The translations under genes were made by a program, and so were the position numbers. Shown in pieces: positions 49,752 through 58,914 of a stretch of DNA of 64,000 nucleotides. Source of the stretch: Bdellovibrionota bacterium. GTDB taxonomy: Bacteria > Bdellovibrionota > Bdellovibrionia > Bdellovibrionales > JAMPXM01. Where the stretch lies: assembly GCA_963170185.1 (NCBI GenBank), contig CAUJGS010000003.1, positions 1-64,000 of the forward strand, written 5' to 3'. Each line of letters opens with the position of its first letter. Position 1 is the first letter of the stretch. Below the pieces are notes generated by a model, which ran no database searches, was not told the DNA's origin, and worked only from the letters and a program-made list of their open reading frames with translations.

Positions 49752-50674
49752 CGGCAAAAAAGAACTATCGCGCGGGATTCGTCGCTTTGCTCGGTGAACC
49801 CAACGCGGGAAAAAGCACGCTGCTAAACGCGCTCTTGGGCGAGCAGATTTCTATTGTTTCTGAAAAACCTCAGACGACGCGTTCGCGTGTCCATGGGATC
49901 TGGTCGGATTCCAATGCGCAAATCGTCTTTGTCGATGCGCCCGGCACGATTGAAAGTACTTCTGGTATCAATTCGTTTCTGAAAGAGGAGATCGTCGACG
50001 TCATTAACAAGGCGGACGCCGTTTTAGTTGTACTAGCGGCCGATACGGAAGAGGACTCGGCAAGAAAGCTTCTGAGCGTCGCCAAGTCTTCGGGAAAGCC
50101 CTTTCAAGTGATCATCAACAAGTCGGATCTTTTAAAAGGCGACCGATTGCCGAAATCGTGGCCGGCGCTTTTGGAAGATAAGATCGAGTTTGTTGCGGTG
50201 TCCGCGCTGAAAAAGTCGAAAGAGGCCGGGCAAGAGGTTGTCGGCAGACTCGTGCCGCTGATGCCTGAGGCTGAAGGGCCTTTGTTTGACGAAGAGCTTT
50301 TGACGACCGAAACCATGCGAAAACTAGCGGCCGAGTTCGTGCGAGAAGCTTGTTTTCATCACACGCGCCAGGAGATCCCCTACGGACTGGCGGTGCGTGT
50401 GACAAAGTATATTGATCCCAACGAGTCCTCCGAAGCTGATTCGGACGTGACGAAGATCTACTGCGAGATCATAGTTGAGAAGCCGGCGCACAAGGGTATT
50501 GTGATCGGCGCTAAAGGTGCAAACTTAAAGAAAATCGGCAGCGATGCGAGGAAGTCGATCGAAAAGATCCTTGGCTCGCGAGTCTATCTCGATCTGCATG
50601 TGGATGTTCGAGAGGGTTGGACGAAGAACAAGCGGATTTTGAAGGAGCTGGGTTATGTCGTCGTCAAAGAGTGA
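49748..50674 (+). CDS. era: GTPase Era
   Basis: A 308-residue GTPase that binds 16S rRNA and 30S assembly. G1 GEPNAGKSTLLNALLG, G3 VDAPGT (usually DTPG; here Ala), G4 NKSD, and a C-terminal KH domain with GAKGANLKKIGSDARKSIE. Starts in the ATGA overlap with rnc; rnc-era is a classic conserved pair. Length is typical. Confidence 0.95.
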   Translation: MTAKKNYRAGFVALLGEPNAGKSTLLNALLGEQISIVSEKPQTTRSRVHGIWSDSNAQIVFVDAPGTIESTSGINSFLKEEIVDVINKADAVLVVLAADTEEDSARKLLSVAKSSGKPFQVIINKSDLLKGDRLPKSWPALLEDKIEFVAVSALKKSKEAGQEVVGRLVPLMPEAEGPLFDEELLTTETMRKLAAEFVREACFHHTRQEIPYGLAVRVTKYIDPNESSEADSDVTKIYCEIIVEKPAHKGIVIGAKGANLKKIGSDARKSIEKILGSRVYLDLHVDVREGWTKNKRILKELGYVVVKE

Positions 50675-52025
50675 ATCGCTCTTTCAAAGTTATCGTCCGA
50701 CTTCGCGGGTCGCGATCATTGGTCGTCCAAACGTCGGTAAGTCGACGCTGTTTAACTTCCTCACGGACTCGCGTAAGGCCGTGGTGAAAAATCAGCCAGG
50801 TGTCACGCGCGACATTCTGATCGAGCCCGGAGAAGTTTGGGGCGTGAAGTTTGATGTGATCGACACCGGTGGTCTTACCGAAGCCTCGGACCTGTTTTCG
50901 CAGCTCATTCGTGAGCAGGTCGTCGATTTCTTGGCGAGTGTGGACCATCTCATCGTCGTGATGGATGGTCGTGCCGGGCTTCTGCCGGAGGACCGCGATA
51001 TTATTCGTATCGCCAAAGAAACGGGTAAACCATTTCTCTTGGTGGTGAACAAGGTCGATCGCAGTCACGACTTGGAGCTGGCAAAAGCCGAATTTTATGA
51101 GTTTGGCGTCGATGTGGTCGCCACCAGCTTTGAGATGCGATTGGGATTGGATGAAGTTCTCGAATGGATCGTGTCGCAGGTTAAGAAGACCGAGAACACG
51201 GTTCGCGACGGACTCAAGCTTGCGATGGTCGGAAAGCCCAATGTCGGCAAGAGCTCGCTTTGCAACAGCCTGCTAGGGGAAAATCGCCTCTTGGTTTCTC
51301 CGGTCGCCGGCACAACGGTTGATTCGGTCGACACGGAGCTTGTGTACGAGGGGCGAAAGTTTGTTCTGGTCGATACCGCCGGACTTCGTCGCAGTTCCAA
51401 GCGCGAAGAGGATATTGAGATCATCGCGGCATTTAAATCACAAGACGCGATTCATCGTGCGGACCTGATTTTATTAGTCGTCGACGGCAATATCGGACCT
51501 ACCGACCAAGACGCCAAAATCTTGGAAAGCTGTCTTGAGTCTCACAAGGCTGTGATTGTGGTGGCCAATAAGTCGGACGTGGCGGAACGCGAAATTCCGC
51601 AGTACCGCAAGTGGTTTCAATCGCGTATCGAGTCGGAGTTTCACTTCTTCCGCGATGTGCCCGTCGTTTACACGTCGGCAAAAACGGGTCGTGGGTTGAG
51701 AGAGCTTTTTGAAATGATCGCGGATATGGAAGAAAAGCTGGCGATTCGCATTTCCACGAGTGAACTCAATGATTTCTTCACCAATGTGATTCGTCAGGCG
51801 CCAGCGCCTGTTTGGGGCACGACGAACGTGAAGTTCTACTATCTCACTCAGACTCACCAACGTCCGCCAGCATTCATCGCTTTTGCAAATCACCCCGATG
51901 GCGTTGATAAAGCGTATCGGCGGTTTCTGGCAAAACGTATTCAGGAGCAGTGGGGGCTTCAAGGAGTTCCGATTCGCATCTTCTGTATGGGATCAGGTCG
52001 TCGCTCAGGCGGAGGCGATGACTAA
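50655..52025 (+). CDS. der: Ribosome biogenesis GTPase Der (EngA)
   Basis: A 456-residue protein with two tandem GTPase domains: G1 in IGRPNVGKSTLFNFL and MVGKPNVGKSSLCNSLLG, G3 DTGG and DTAGL, G4 NKVD and NKSD, then the KH-like C-terminal domain ending IRIFCMGSGRRSGGG. It functions in 50S assembly. Starts 20 bp inside the end of era. Complete. Confidence 0.96.
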   Translation: MSSSKSESLFQSYRPTSRVAIIGRPNVGKSTLFNFLTDSRKAVVKNQPGVTRDILIEPGEVWGVKFDVIDTGGLTEASDLFSQLIREQVVDFLASVDHLIVVMDGRAGLLPEDRDIIRIAKETGKPFLLVVNKVDRSHDLELAKAEFYEFGVDVVATSFEMRLGLDEVLEWIVSQVKKTENTVRDGLKLAMVGKPNVGKSSLCNSLLGENRLLVSPVAGTTVDSVDTELVYEGRKFVLVDTAGLRRSSKREEDIEIIAAFKSQDAIHRADLILLVVDGNIGPTDQDAKILESCLESHKAVIVVANKSDVAEREIPQYRKWFQSRIESEFHFFRDVPVVYTSAKTGRGLRELFEMIADMEEKLAIRISTSELNDFFTNVIRQAPAPVWGTTNVKFYYLTQTHQRPPAFIAFANHPDGVDKAYRRFLAKRIQEQWGLQGVPIRIFCMGSGRRSGGGDD

Positions 52026-53419
52026 TGCCTGGAAGACGGGATACGCTTTGGGGAACCCGATTTGGTTTTTATCTCGCGGCCGTTGGTTCGGCCTTGGGGC
52101 TTGGGAACCTTTGGCGATTTCCCTTCGTGACCGTTGAAAATGGCGGCGGCGCTTTTGTTCTGCTTTATGTTGGCTTTGTCTTGATCGTGGGACTGCCGAT
52201 CTTGATCGGCGAGCTTATGCTAGGGAAAATCGCTCGTCGCGGATCAGTCGCGGCCTTTCGTCGCTTGGAAAACGATGACGAGATTGGCGAGAGCGAGCCG
52301 GGAACATTTGGGGCTGGAGGTTTTGCGGCGCTTAGCTGTCTCTTGGTCTTGGCCTATTACGCTGTTGTAAGCGGGTGGGTTTTGCATTTTCTTATGCAGT
52401 TCGCGTTCGGTGGGATCTTGTCGTCAGGCGAGAACATTGATTCCAGCATGCGGGTTTTAAAAGACAGTGGGCTCCTGCAGTTGGCTTTGGCGAGTGTTCA
52501 TATTTTGATATCGCTTGTGATCGTCGTTAAGGGCGTCCAAGAGGGGATCGAAAAGTGGGTCGGTAATATCATGCCGGTCTTTGTCGTTCTCTTGGGAATC
52601 TTGGTTGTGAAATCCTTGGCAACGGGGCAGGCGACGGAAGCTCTTCGTTTTCAGTTTTATCCGGACTTCACGAAGCTTAACTGGCACTCGCCACTTCATG
52701 CTCTGGGGCATGCGTTTTTTTCGCTCTCAGTAGGCATGGGTACCATGATCGCATTTGGTTCTTACTTAAAGCCGGAGGCCCATATCCCAAGTGCCGGGTT
52801 TCGTGTAGCGACACTTGATACGGTCATCTCGCTTTTCGCCGGTCTTTTGATTTTCCCGACGATTATCGGCATGAGCTTGGGAAGTTCCGGGCCTGAGATG
52901 TTGTTTCGTGCCCTGCCAAGGCTTTTGCAGGGAATTGAAAGTGGTTGGTTTTTTGGAGTGGCGTTTTTCGTTTGCCTTTACCTAGGCGCACTAGGTGCCT
53001 CGATCGGCCTCTTGGAGGCACTGGTCGCCAATGTGACCGAGGCTTTGAAAGTGTCGCGTGAGAAGGCGGCCTGGGTGGTTGGAACGGCGACAGTGGTATG
53101 CGCGGTGATTCCGGCGCTCTCGTCTAGCGTGCTCGACGATGTGACCGTCAACGGTCGGTCGCTCTTTTTGTTCTGGGATTCGGTGGTGGTAAACGGGCTT
53201 TTGCCGCTTGGAGTTTTGGCCTTTTGTTTGGCGCTTTCGAAAAAGCTGAAGGCAGCGCCTGCTATTCACGAGTTCGTAAATGACGACTCGCTTGTGACAC
53301 AGACGCTTTATTCTCACTGGCGTTTCGCGATTCGCTTTTTAATTCCGAGTATCATCGTCATGTGCGTGATGACATCGCTATTGGCGTCGTTTGCCGAAGT
53401 TATTTTTTTGGGGCGGTAA
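52025..53419 (+). CDS. Sodium:neurotransmitter symporter family transporter
   Basis: A 464-residue SNF-family transporter with about 11-12 helices. It opens with RFGFYLAAVGSALGLGNLWR, followed by FPFVTVENGGGAFVLLYVG, the Na1/substrate-site hallmark of LeuT-like proteins, and GLPILIGELMLGK. Substrate is probably an amino acid or related amine. The start overlaps the der stop by 1 bp (TAATG). It ends the seven-gene operon; its last 20 bp overlap the end of the opposing exported gene. Confidence 0.9.
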   Translation: MPGRRDTLWGTRFGFYLAAVGSALGLGNLWRFPFVTVENGGGAFVLLYVGFVLIVGLPILIGELMLGKIARRGSVAAFRRLENDDEIGESEPGTFGAGGFAALSCLLVLAYYAVVSGWVLHFLMQFAFGGILSSGENIDSSMRVLKDSGLLQLALASVHILISLVIVVKGVQEGIEKWVGNIMPVFVVLLGILVVKSLATGQATEALRFQFYPDFTKLNWHSPLHALGHAFFSLSVGMGTMIAFGSYLKPEAHIPSAGFRVATLDTVISLFAGLLIFPTIIGMSLGSSGPEMLFRALPRLLQGIESGWFFGVAFFVCLYLGALGASIGLLEALVANVTEALKVSREKAAWVVGTATVVCAVIPALSSSVLDDVTVNGRSLFLFWDSVVVNGLLPLGVLAFCLALSKKLKAAPAIHEFVNDDSLVTQTLYSHWRFAIRFLIPSIIVMCVMTSLLASFAEVIFLGR

Positions 53420-56400
53420 CCGGAGCTTTTGGTCTTGGTGCCTGCTGGGGGGACGACTGGCCAGTTGACTGGCCAATCGATTGAGCAGGCACGCGTGTTC
53501 GGCGAGAAGCCTCGTAGGCATTCCAAATTGACGCGATCGATGCACCGGTGGAAAGCGCCTGACTAGCCGCTTGATAGCGCTCCACGGTCCAAGCGTCGTT
53601 CATGCCGAGTTCGATCGCTTTGGCGAGATAGCTTTGTGTGGCGATCAGGCTTGCGTAGTCGCCGGCCATCGCTTTTAAAAAACTCGCATGTCCAGCAATT
53701 CGGAAAGCCAGAGCATGATCGCGCGAGTATCTTAAACATTCAATTGCGAGAGCCTCGGCGCTTGAAAGCGAGCCTGGGTCGGTTGTCGCGACTCCAGGTG
53801 CGGCGAAATACAAGGTTTCAGCTTTTTTAACCAGCGCGAGAGCCAGCGTTTGATCGAATTCGGGAGCTTTGGAGATCTGCGAGGCGCGTCGCGCGTTTTG
53901 AATCGCGAGATCATATTGTCGAAACTGAATGAGTCCCCAGGCTAACCCGCCAAAGAGCCACGGGTTTTTGGGTGCTTCGTAAAGCGCTCGACTGTAGGTT
54001 TTCGTGAATTCGGCACTGTTTTTCGTGCTGAGATAGAAGTTTGCCAAGCGTTCCAACGCCGAGACTTTTGTCACACGTGGTCCGCGGATGTTTGCGGCAC
54101 GGCTAAGGCTGCTTTCGACTTGCGCTTTATTGCCAAGAGCTTGGTGGATTTCGGCCATCATGATGAGGTCGCTAGCGACATCTTTTTCTAGCGACATCGC
54201 ATTTTGAATTGCGACCAAAGCCTCTTTGGGGCGGCCGTCGGCAAGTAGCATGCGCGCGTGAACACGGTGATAGCGCGGATTTTTCATCATGTCTTTTCCA
54301 ATGCTCACAAAGAGCTTTCCGGCTTCTTTGAGGTGCAGCGGAAGATACCGGCCCTCGGCGGCAAGGCCACTGGTGACGAGGGCATCGACGTACTCCAAGC
54401 GAATCTGCGGAGAAGTGAGGCCTCTTCGAATCATGTCCCGCATAGAAAGGAAGATCTTCATCTGGATGACGGGATTTAGCGGCCGCGAATCCACCATGCC
54501 GAGAGTTTTGATGTCTTGCAGGTTAAAAAGAGAAATCGGTTTTTTTAGCGATGCCGCTTCGTCGGGCGCCAGGGAGAACATAGGATCTTCGTACGCGGGT
54601 CGAGGGCCGATTGCGACTTTGGAGCGCGCGATGCAGCCGAGATACGAAGCGAGTTCATCTTTGAAGACTTTTGTTTGAATGGAGTTAGCGGGGATTCGAT
54701 CTTGCTTGAAGCGGATGTTTTCCGCCACCAGGAATCCGTCGGGTGTTTCACGGGTCTCGCGAATCACCGAAGCAAATGAAGTCAGAGAGATGCAAGAAGT
54801 TTGAGTTTCGTCGGAGACGGCGGAGTTTCTGAATCGTGTCTCGATATCGAGGTTGAGGTTCTTTGACATGATAAGGTCGGTGGCGCGTGCTCCCGTTGCA
54901 AGCGATGGTAGGCCGACGATGCCGGGTACACTTAAGTCGACGTCGCGGTGTTCGCCACGGATTCCGACAAGGCCGGTTCCAACAAACGAGAAGTTGATAT
55001 CGAAATGGCGTCCTCGACGATCGCGATTGTCGATTTGCATCAGCGGTGTGATCTGCGGAGCTTTTGCAGCCAGTCCAAAGAGTGAACGAATGTAGGGTTC
55101 AACCTGTTGCTGGCCCTGTGTGATGGCGAGAATTTTGAGTTCCGCGGCCATTGGTCCTTCAACTTGCACGCGGCCCGAAGCGGCGACACTGGTGTCGGGT
55201 CGGACGTCGAATGTTTGCGTGATGCGAACCGATGTCGAAATCGGAGACTCAATCGGAACCCGTTCGAAGTTTGATCCGGTGCGAGTCAGCGTCAAAGCCC
55301 AGGCGCCTTGAATTTCGCTAAGTGGCCCTTCCGTGTAAACGACCGGGATCGTGGGATCGAAGAAGCGTGTTTTTCCTTGGTCTAATACGCGCACGACGGC
55401 GTGATTGAAGGACTCAAGTGAAGGGGTGGTGGGCATTTCTTCGATGAAAAGTCGTTCGGTCGGATTTTGTTTCCAAACAAGTGCCACGTCGGCTTGGACA
55501 CCTGCGGCTCTCAGGGCGACGGACGTCATGTAGGCATAGTCTTTTGAGTCGGCTCGTTTTAAGCGAATCATGTCGGAAAGACTCTGCGGTGTAAGGCCGC
55601 CTTCGGCGCGCGACCATTCGCCTGTGTAACGCACGATTTGCTGAATGCGTTCGACCACGAGATTGATTCGTTCGTCTATAGTCGGAATGGCTTTGGCCGC
55701 ATCGACGATGAAACCGAGTTCGGAAGGCATCGGGTCGTTCAGAGGTGGTTGAAATTTGGGAACCAAGACGTCCAAAACGCCCACCCAAGACGATTGATTG
55801 GAGATTTGAACGCGTGGAATTTGAAGAGTGCTGATGGCTCCGCCTTGTTCGCCATCGAATTTGCGATAGACCGGTGCCTTGAGTTCGATCTTATAGAGAA
55901 ACTGACCGTCGGGAAGTTTGCCTTGAGTGAAGGCCAAGAGAGGGTTGTTTCTTTCGCGAGCGGATCGCGAAGCATCGATGAAGATGGGCTCTTTGGACTC
56001 AACCGAGATCGAGCCGCTGAGTTCCGGATACTCCGTTCCCCATGTGAAGGCGCGTGAAAAGAGGCCCATGATGCGTGATTGTCGGTTCGAGATCTCGTAG
56101 GTGATTCGCAAGATGGAGCCGACCTTGAGGTCGCCAAAGCGAATGATCCAGTTGCGAGCTGGGTCAAATGGGTTCAACGGTCGCACGGTGGACTTGTCGT
56201 CCACCGGCTCAAGAAAGATACCATCGGCGGCGACCGCTTTTGACAGGCTTGGCGTATTACCGAGGCCTGGTTCGAAAAATTCGGCTGAGTGAATTTTTAC
56301 GTCTTCCAGCTCGTCGCTGATCGGGAACTTGTAGCGTGAAACAAGGGCGCGTCCTTGATCTGTGTTGATCTTGATTTCTAAAACGCCATTGATGCGAAAC

Positions 56401-56636
56401 GTTCCGCCTTGGGAAATTGGCGCGACTTGAATCACGCGGTCGTGACGGCGAATATGCAAAGGCGCATCTTCCGAACGTAGCCATGCGGCTTGTGCAAGTT
56501 CTGGAGTGAGCGTCGCTAGCGTAAGTGCGCCGATGATCGCAAGACAAAGCATGGCGCACGACATTCCGTGAGGAAGTACGATCGGAAACAGAGTCGGTTT
56601 TCGGGCGAGTTGTTTCGCCGAAATACTTGTTATCAC
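53400..56636 (-). CDS. Large exported DUF3857/transglutaminase-like/TPR protein, catalytic Cys replaced
   Basis: About 1078 residues from GTG 56636, chosen because it gives a positively charged region, hydrophobic core and AQA cleavage site (LAQA-AWLRS); the frame is open to 56711 and a later ATG is at 56564. Domains: DUF3857 (about 50-245), transglutaminase-like (about 290-420) in which the usual KGDCKD reads RADSKD, so Cys is Ser while the His (FNHAVVRVL) and Asp (FFDPT) are kept, a beta-rich middle, and C-terminal TPR-like repeats (about 780-1020). Probably periplasmic and non-catalytic. The 3' end overlaps the SNF transporter gene by 20 bp. Confidence 0.75.
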   Translation of the reverse strand: MITSISAKQLARKPTLFPIVLPHGMSCAMLCLAIIGALTLATLTPELAQAAWLRSEDAPLHIRRHDRVIQVAPISQGGTFRINGVLEIKINTDQGRALVSRYKFPISDELEDVKIHSAEFFEPGLGNTPSLSKAVAADGIFLEPVDDKSTVRPLNPFDPARNWIIRFGDLKVGSILRITYEISNRQSRIMGLFSRAFTWGTEYPELSGSISVESKEPIFIDASRSARERNNPLLAFTQGKLPDGQFLYKIELKAPVYRKFDGEQGGAISTLQIPRVQISNQSSWVGVLDVLVPKFQPPLNDPMPSELGFIVDAAKAIPTIDERINLVVERIQQIVRYTGEWSRAEGGLTPQSLSDMIRLKRADSKDYAYMTSVALRAAGVQADVALVWKQNPTERLFIEEMPTTPSLESFNHAVVRVLDQGKTRFFDPTIPVVYTEGPLSEIQGAWALTLTRTGSNFERVPIESPISTSVRITQTFDVRPDTSVAASGRVQVEGPMAAELKILAITQGQQQVEPYIRSLFGLAAKAPQITPLMQIDNRDRRGRHFDINFSFVGTGLVGIRGEHRDVDLSVPGIVGLPSLATGARATDLIMSKNLNLDIETRFRNSAVSDETQTSCISLTSFASVIRETRETPDGFLVAENIRFKQDRIPANSIQTKVFKDELASYLGCIARSKVAIGPRPAYEDPMFSLAPDEAASLKKPISLFNLQDIKTLGMVDSRPLNPVIQMKIFLSMRDMIRRGLTSPQIRLEYVDALVTSGLAAEGRYLPLHLKEAGKLFVSIGKDMMKNPRYHRVHARMLLADGRPKEALVAIQNAMSLEKDVASDLIMMAEIHQALGNKAQVESSLSRAANIRGPRVTKVSALERLANFYLSTKNSAEFTKTYSRALYEAPKNPWLFGGLAWGLIQFRQYDLAIQNARRASQISKAPEFDQTLALALVKKAETLYFAAPGVATTDPGSLSSAEALAIECLRYSRDHALAFRIAGHASFLKAMAGDYASLIATQSYLAKAIELGMNDAWTVERYQAASQALSTGASIASIWNAYEASRRTRVPAQSIGQSTGQSSPQQAPRPKAPVTAPKK

Positions 56637-56759
56637 TCTGATTCTTGTATCGGCGATGAGGCGGCGGCTCTTGATAAAATCCGGCCCATTTGCATCACAC
56701 TGAAACGCCAAACGCCAACTACTAGACGATAGCCCAGCGTAATTGAAGCCGTAGCGATA

Positions 56760-57599
56760 CTAAAAGTTAACGCCCAAGACACCTAGAACGGTGAAGCTAT
56801 CGCCGACGGGTGAAACTCCGGTCGACTGGTCGTTTTCGTCGAGGATGATTTTCGCTTCATCGGTGAACATGGCGTATTGGAACATGCCCTGAAGACCGAA
56901 GAAGAGTTTGTTTCGCATCATAGGGACTTCGATGCCTGCTCCGACGTTGAACGCGAACGCGGCATCTTTGGCGAAGTTGTCATTTCCGGAGACAGTGATC
57001 GTGCGATACATCTGCGAGAAACCACCTAGAATGTAGGGATTCAGATCCGCAAGTCCGCGTGTCACGTTCTGCGTGTTGAAATAGTATTTGAGGTTCGCAC
57101 CGATGTCGGTGACGTTCACGTTGCCGCGAATGGGCGTGTAGCTGCCGCCGGCAACACTTAAAAGGTGATCGCTCGTGAGAAAGCCGAACTGCAGAGCAAA
57201 TCGCAAATCGAAAAAGTAGCAGAGGAAGAGGCCAAACGCCATATTCGTCGAGTAGATCTGAGAGAGCGTTTGGGTCCAGCCACGGGCTCCGCCGATGAAG
57301 CCCACTGTAAGAAGTCGTCCGTTTCGGAAGAAGTTCAAATCCTCTTCTTCTTCGACGGATTCTTCGAATTCCGAATAATCGGCAAACGGATCATAGGAGT
57401 CATCGGCTTGGGCGACTAAAACCCCAGGAGGAAGATTGAGGCGAGTGGTTGCTGAGCTGGATTCGTTACTTGTGACAAGCGTTTGCTGAGCGGTCGCGAG
57501 GTTGGGAGTCAGAAGGAGGAGGCTTGCGAGAACGGCGCCGGAAATGGCCTGTTTTAGAAGGCTTGGGCGAGGGCCTGGGCCGCAGTTTTGGGTAAGCAC
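56760..57599 (-). CDS. Outer-membrane beta-barrel protein
   Basis: A 279-residue exported protein starting at GTG 57599 with AAAGGAG upstream. Signal peptide (cleavage near ATA-QQT), an acidic linker (SEFEESVEEEED), then alternating amphipathic strands (LTVGFIGGARGW, ALQFGFLTSDHLL, PYILGGFSQMYR, FFGLQGMFQYAMF). It ends in VLGVNF with the terminal Phe needed for BAM recognition. Similar OmpA-type 8-stranded barrels are common in Bdellovibrio-like genomes. Function unknown. Confidence 0.75.
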   Translation of the reverse strand: MLTQNCGPGPRPSLLKQAISGAVLASLLLLTPNLATAQQTLVTSNESSSATTRLNLPPGVLVAQADDSYDPFADYSEFEESVEEEEDLNFFRNGRLLTVGFIGGARGWTQTLSQIYSTNMAFGLFLCYFFDLRFALQFGFLTSDHLLSVAGGSYTPIRGNVNVTDIGANLKYYFNTQNVTRGLADLNPYILGGFSQMYRTITVSGNDNFAKDAAFAFNVGAGIEVPMMRNKLFFGLQGMFQYAMFTDEAKIILDENDQSTGVSPVGDSFTVLGVLGVNF

Positions 57600-57659
57600 G
57601 CAAGCTCCTTTTGCATAGCGTCAAAGAGTGAACTCTCTAATAGGGTACCGAGCAAAATC

Positions 57660-57780
57660 CCCCTAGGCAAGAGCGCAGGTACAAGCGCAGGCAGAGCCGA
57701 AGCGGTCTCGATCGGAATGTCGAGAAGTTAGACAGTGGATCTGGCAGTCGGTTGGACTGTCGGTTGGACTGTGGAATCTT
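57660..57780. repeat. Degenerate 12-bp repeats upstream of purM
   Basis: The 262-nt gap between the outer-membrane gene and purM holds two short arrays: CAAGAGCGCAGG and TACAAGCGCAGG (57667-57690), and CAGTCGGTTGGA with CTGTCGGTTGGA (57745-57768) followed by CTGTGGAATC. No clear riboswitch or PurR-type palindrome is visible in the rest. The purM leader ends with GCGAGG before the ATG. Confidence 0.6.
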
Positions 57781-57861
57781 TGTCTCTTCGGGTGGCTTGC
57801 GTGCTTCTTGGGTTGATTCTTTGCCCTCGGTTTGGTCCTATGTGGCGGCGAGGTTTCACTC

Positions 57862-58914
57862 ATGTCGAAGATTTCCTATCGCGACTCCGGAGTCGATGTG
57901 GAGGCTGGCGATCAGCTGGTCGATTGGTTGATTGAATCCGAAGGTGCGGGCAAAGATGGTGGAAGCCAAAAGAAGCCAGCCCCTCGTGCCGACCAGGTGG
58001 TTTCTGGAATCGGTGGCTTCGCAGCGGTTTTCCGCGCTCAATTCTCTCACATGAAAAAACCGTGTTTGGTGGCGGCGACCGATGGGATCGGGACGAAGAT
58101 CCTGCTCGCGAGTCATGCTCGGCGCTACGGCGAGGTTGCGCAAGACTTGGTCGCGATGTGCGTGAACGACCTTGTTTGCTCGGGTGCCGAACCTCTTTTC
58201 TTTTTGGATTACTACGCGACCAGCAAGCTTGAGCCTCAGGCAGCTAAAGAGTTTCTTCATGGCGTGCGCCGAGCTTGCGAGTTTGTGAACTGCGCGCTTA
58301 TCGGCGGCGAGACGGCGGAAATGCCTGGCGTGTACAAGCCCGGCGATTTCGACGCTGCTGGATTCGCGGTTGGCGTTGTCGACGAAGAAGACATGCTTGG
58401 GCCTTCGCGGGTGGAGGTCGGCGATCAGATCGTGGGTGTTTCGAGTTCCGGATTTCACTCAAACGGATTTTCACTTTTGCGAAAGCTATTTGAGAGCGAT
58501 CTCGACAAGTGGGTCGATCAGCTTTTGGTACCGACGGCACTTTATGTGAACCTGGTTTTGGAGCTGAAGAAAAAGGGTCTTGTCAAAGCGGCGGCTCATA
58601 TCACCGGTGGCGGCATGGAGAACTTGCCGCGTGTTCTGCCCCGTGGCTCCGAGGTGAAGCTTGTCGACTGGGCATGGCCGGACACCTTCATCGAGGTTCA
58701 AGAGCGCTCGCGACTGACGCGAGAAGAAATGCTGAAGACGCTGAACTGCGGTGTGGGCATGGCTCTGGTTTGCAGTCCAAAACACGTGGCGGAAGTCGAG
58801 AAGATCGTTCGGGCGCATGATCATCTTGCGATGGCGCTTGGACGTGTCGACCTCCAGCAGGGATCCAAGGCGCTTCATGAGCCGTCCGCAGCGGAATCGC
58901 GGGTGGTGTACTGA
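57862..58914 (+). CDS. purM: Phosphoribosylformylglycinamidine cyclo-ligase
   Basis: About 350 residues from ATG 57862, where the family opening SKISYRDSGVDVEAG begins; the frame to 57832 is longer but less typical. Family strings: KPCLVAATDGIGTKILLA, DLVAMCVNDLVCSGAEPLFFLDY, IGGETAEMPGVYKPGDFDAAG and AHITGGGMENLPRVLP. It closes the imidazole ring to AIR (step 5). First gene of the pur operon; its stop overlaps the purN start. Confidence 0.96.
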   Translation: MSKISYRDSGVDVEAGDQLVDWLIESEGAGKDGGSQKKPAPRADQVVSGIGGFAAVFRAQFSHMKKPCLVAATDGIGTKILLASHARRYGEVAQDLVAMCVNDLVCSGAEPLFFLDYYATSKLEPQAAKEFLHGVRRACEFVNCALIGGETAEMPGVYKPGDFDAAGFAVGVVDEEDMLGPSRVEVGDQIVGVSSSGFHSNGFSLLRKLFESDLDKWVDQLLVPTALYVNLVLELKKKGLVKAAAHITGGGMENLPRVLPRGSEVKLVDWAWPDTFIEVQERSRLTREEMLKTLNCGVGMALVCSPKHVAEVEKIVRAHDHLAMALGRVDLQQGSKALHEPSAAESRVVY

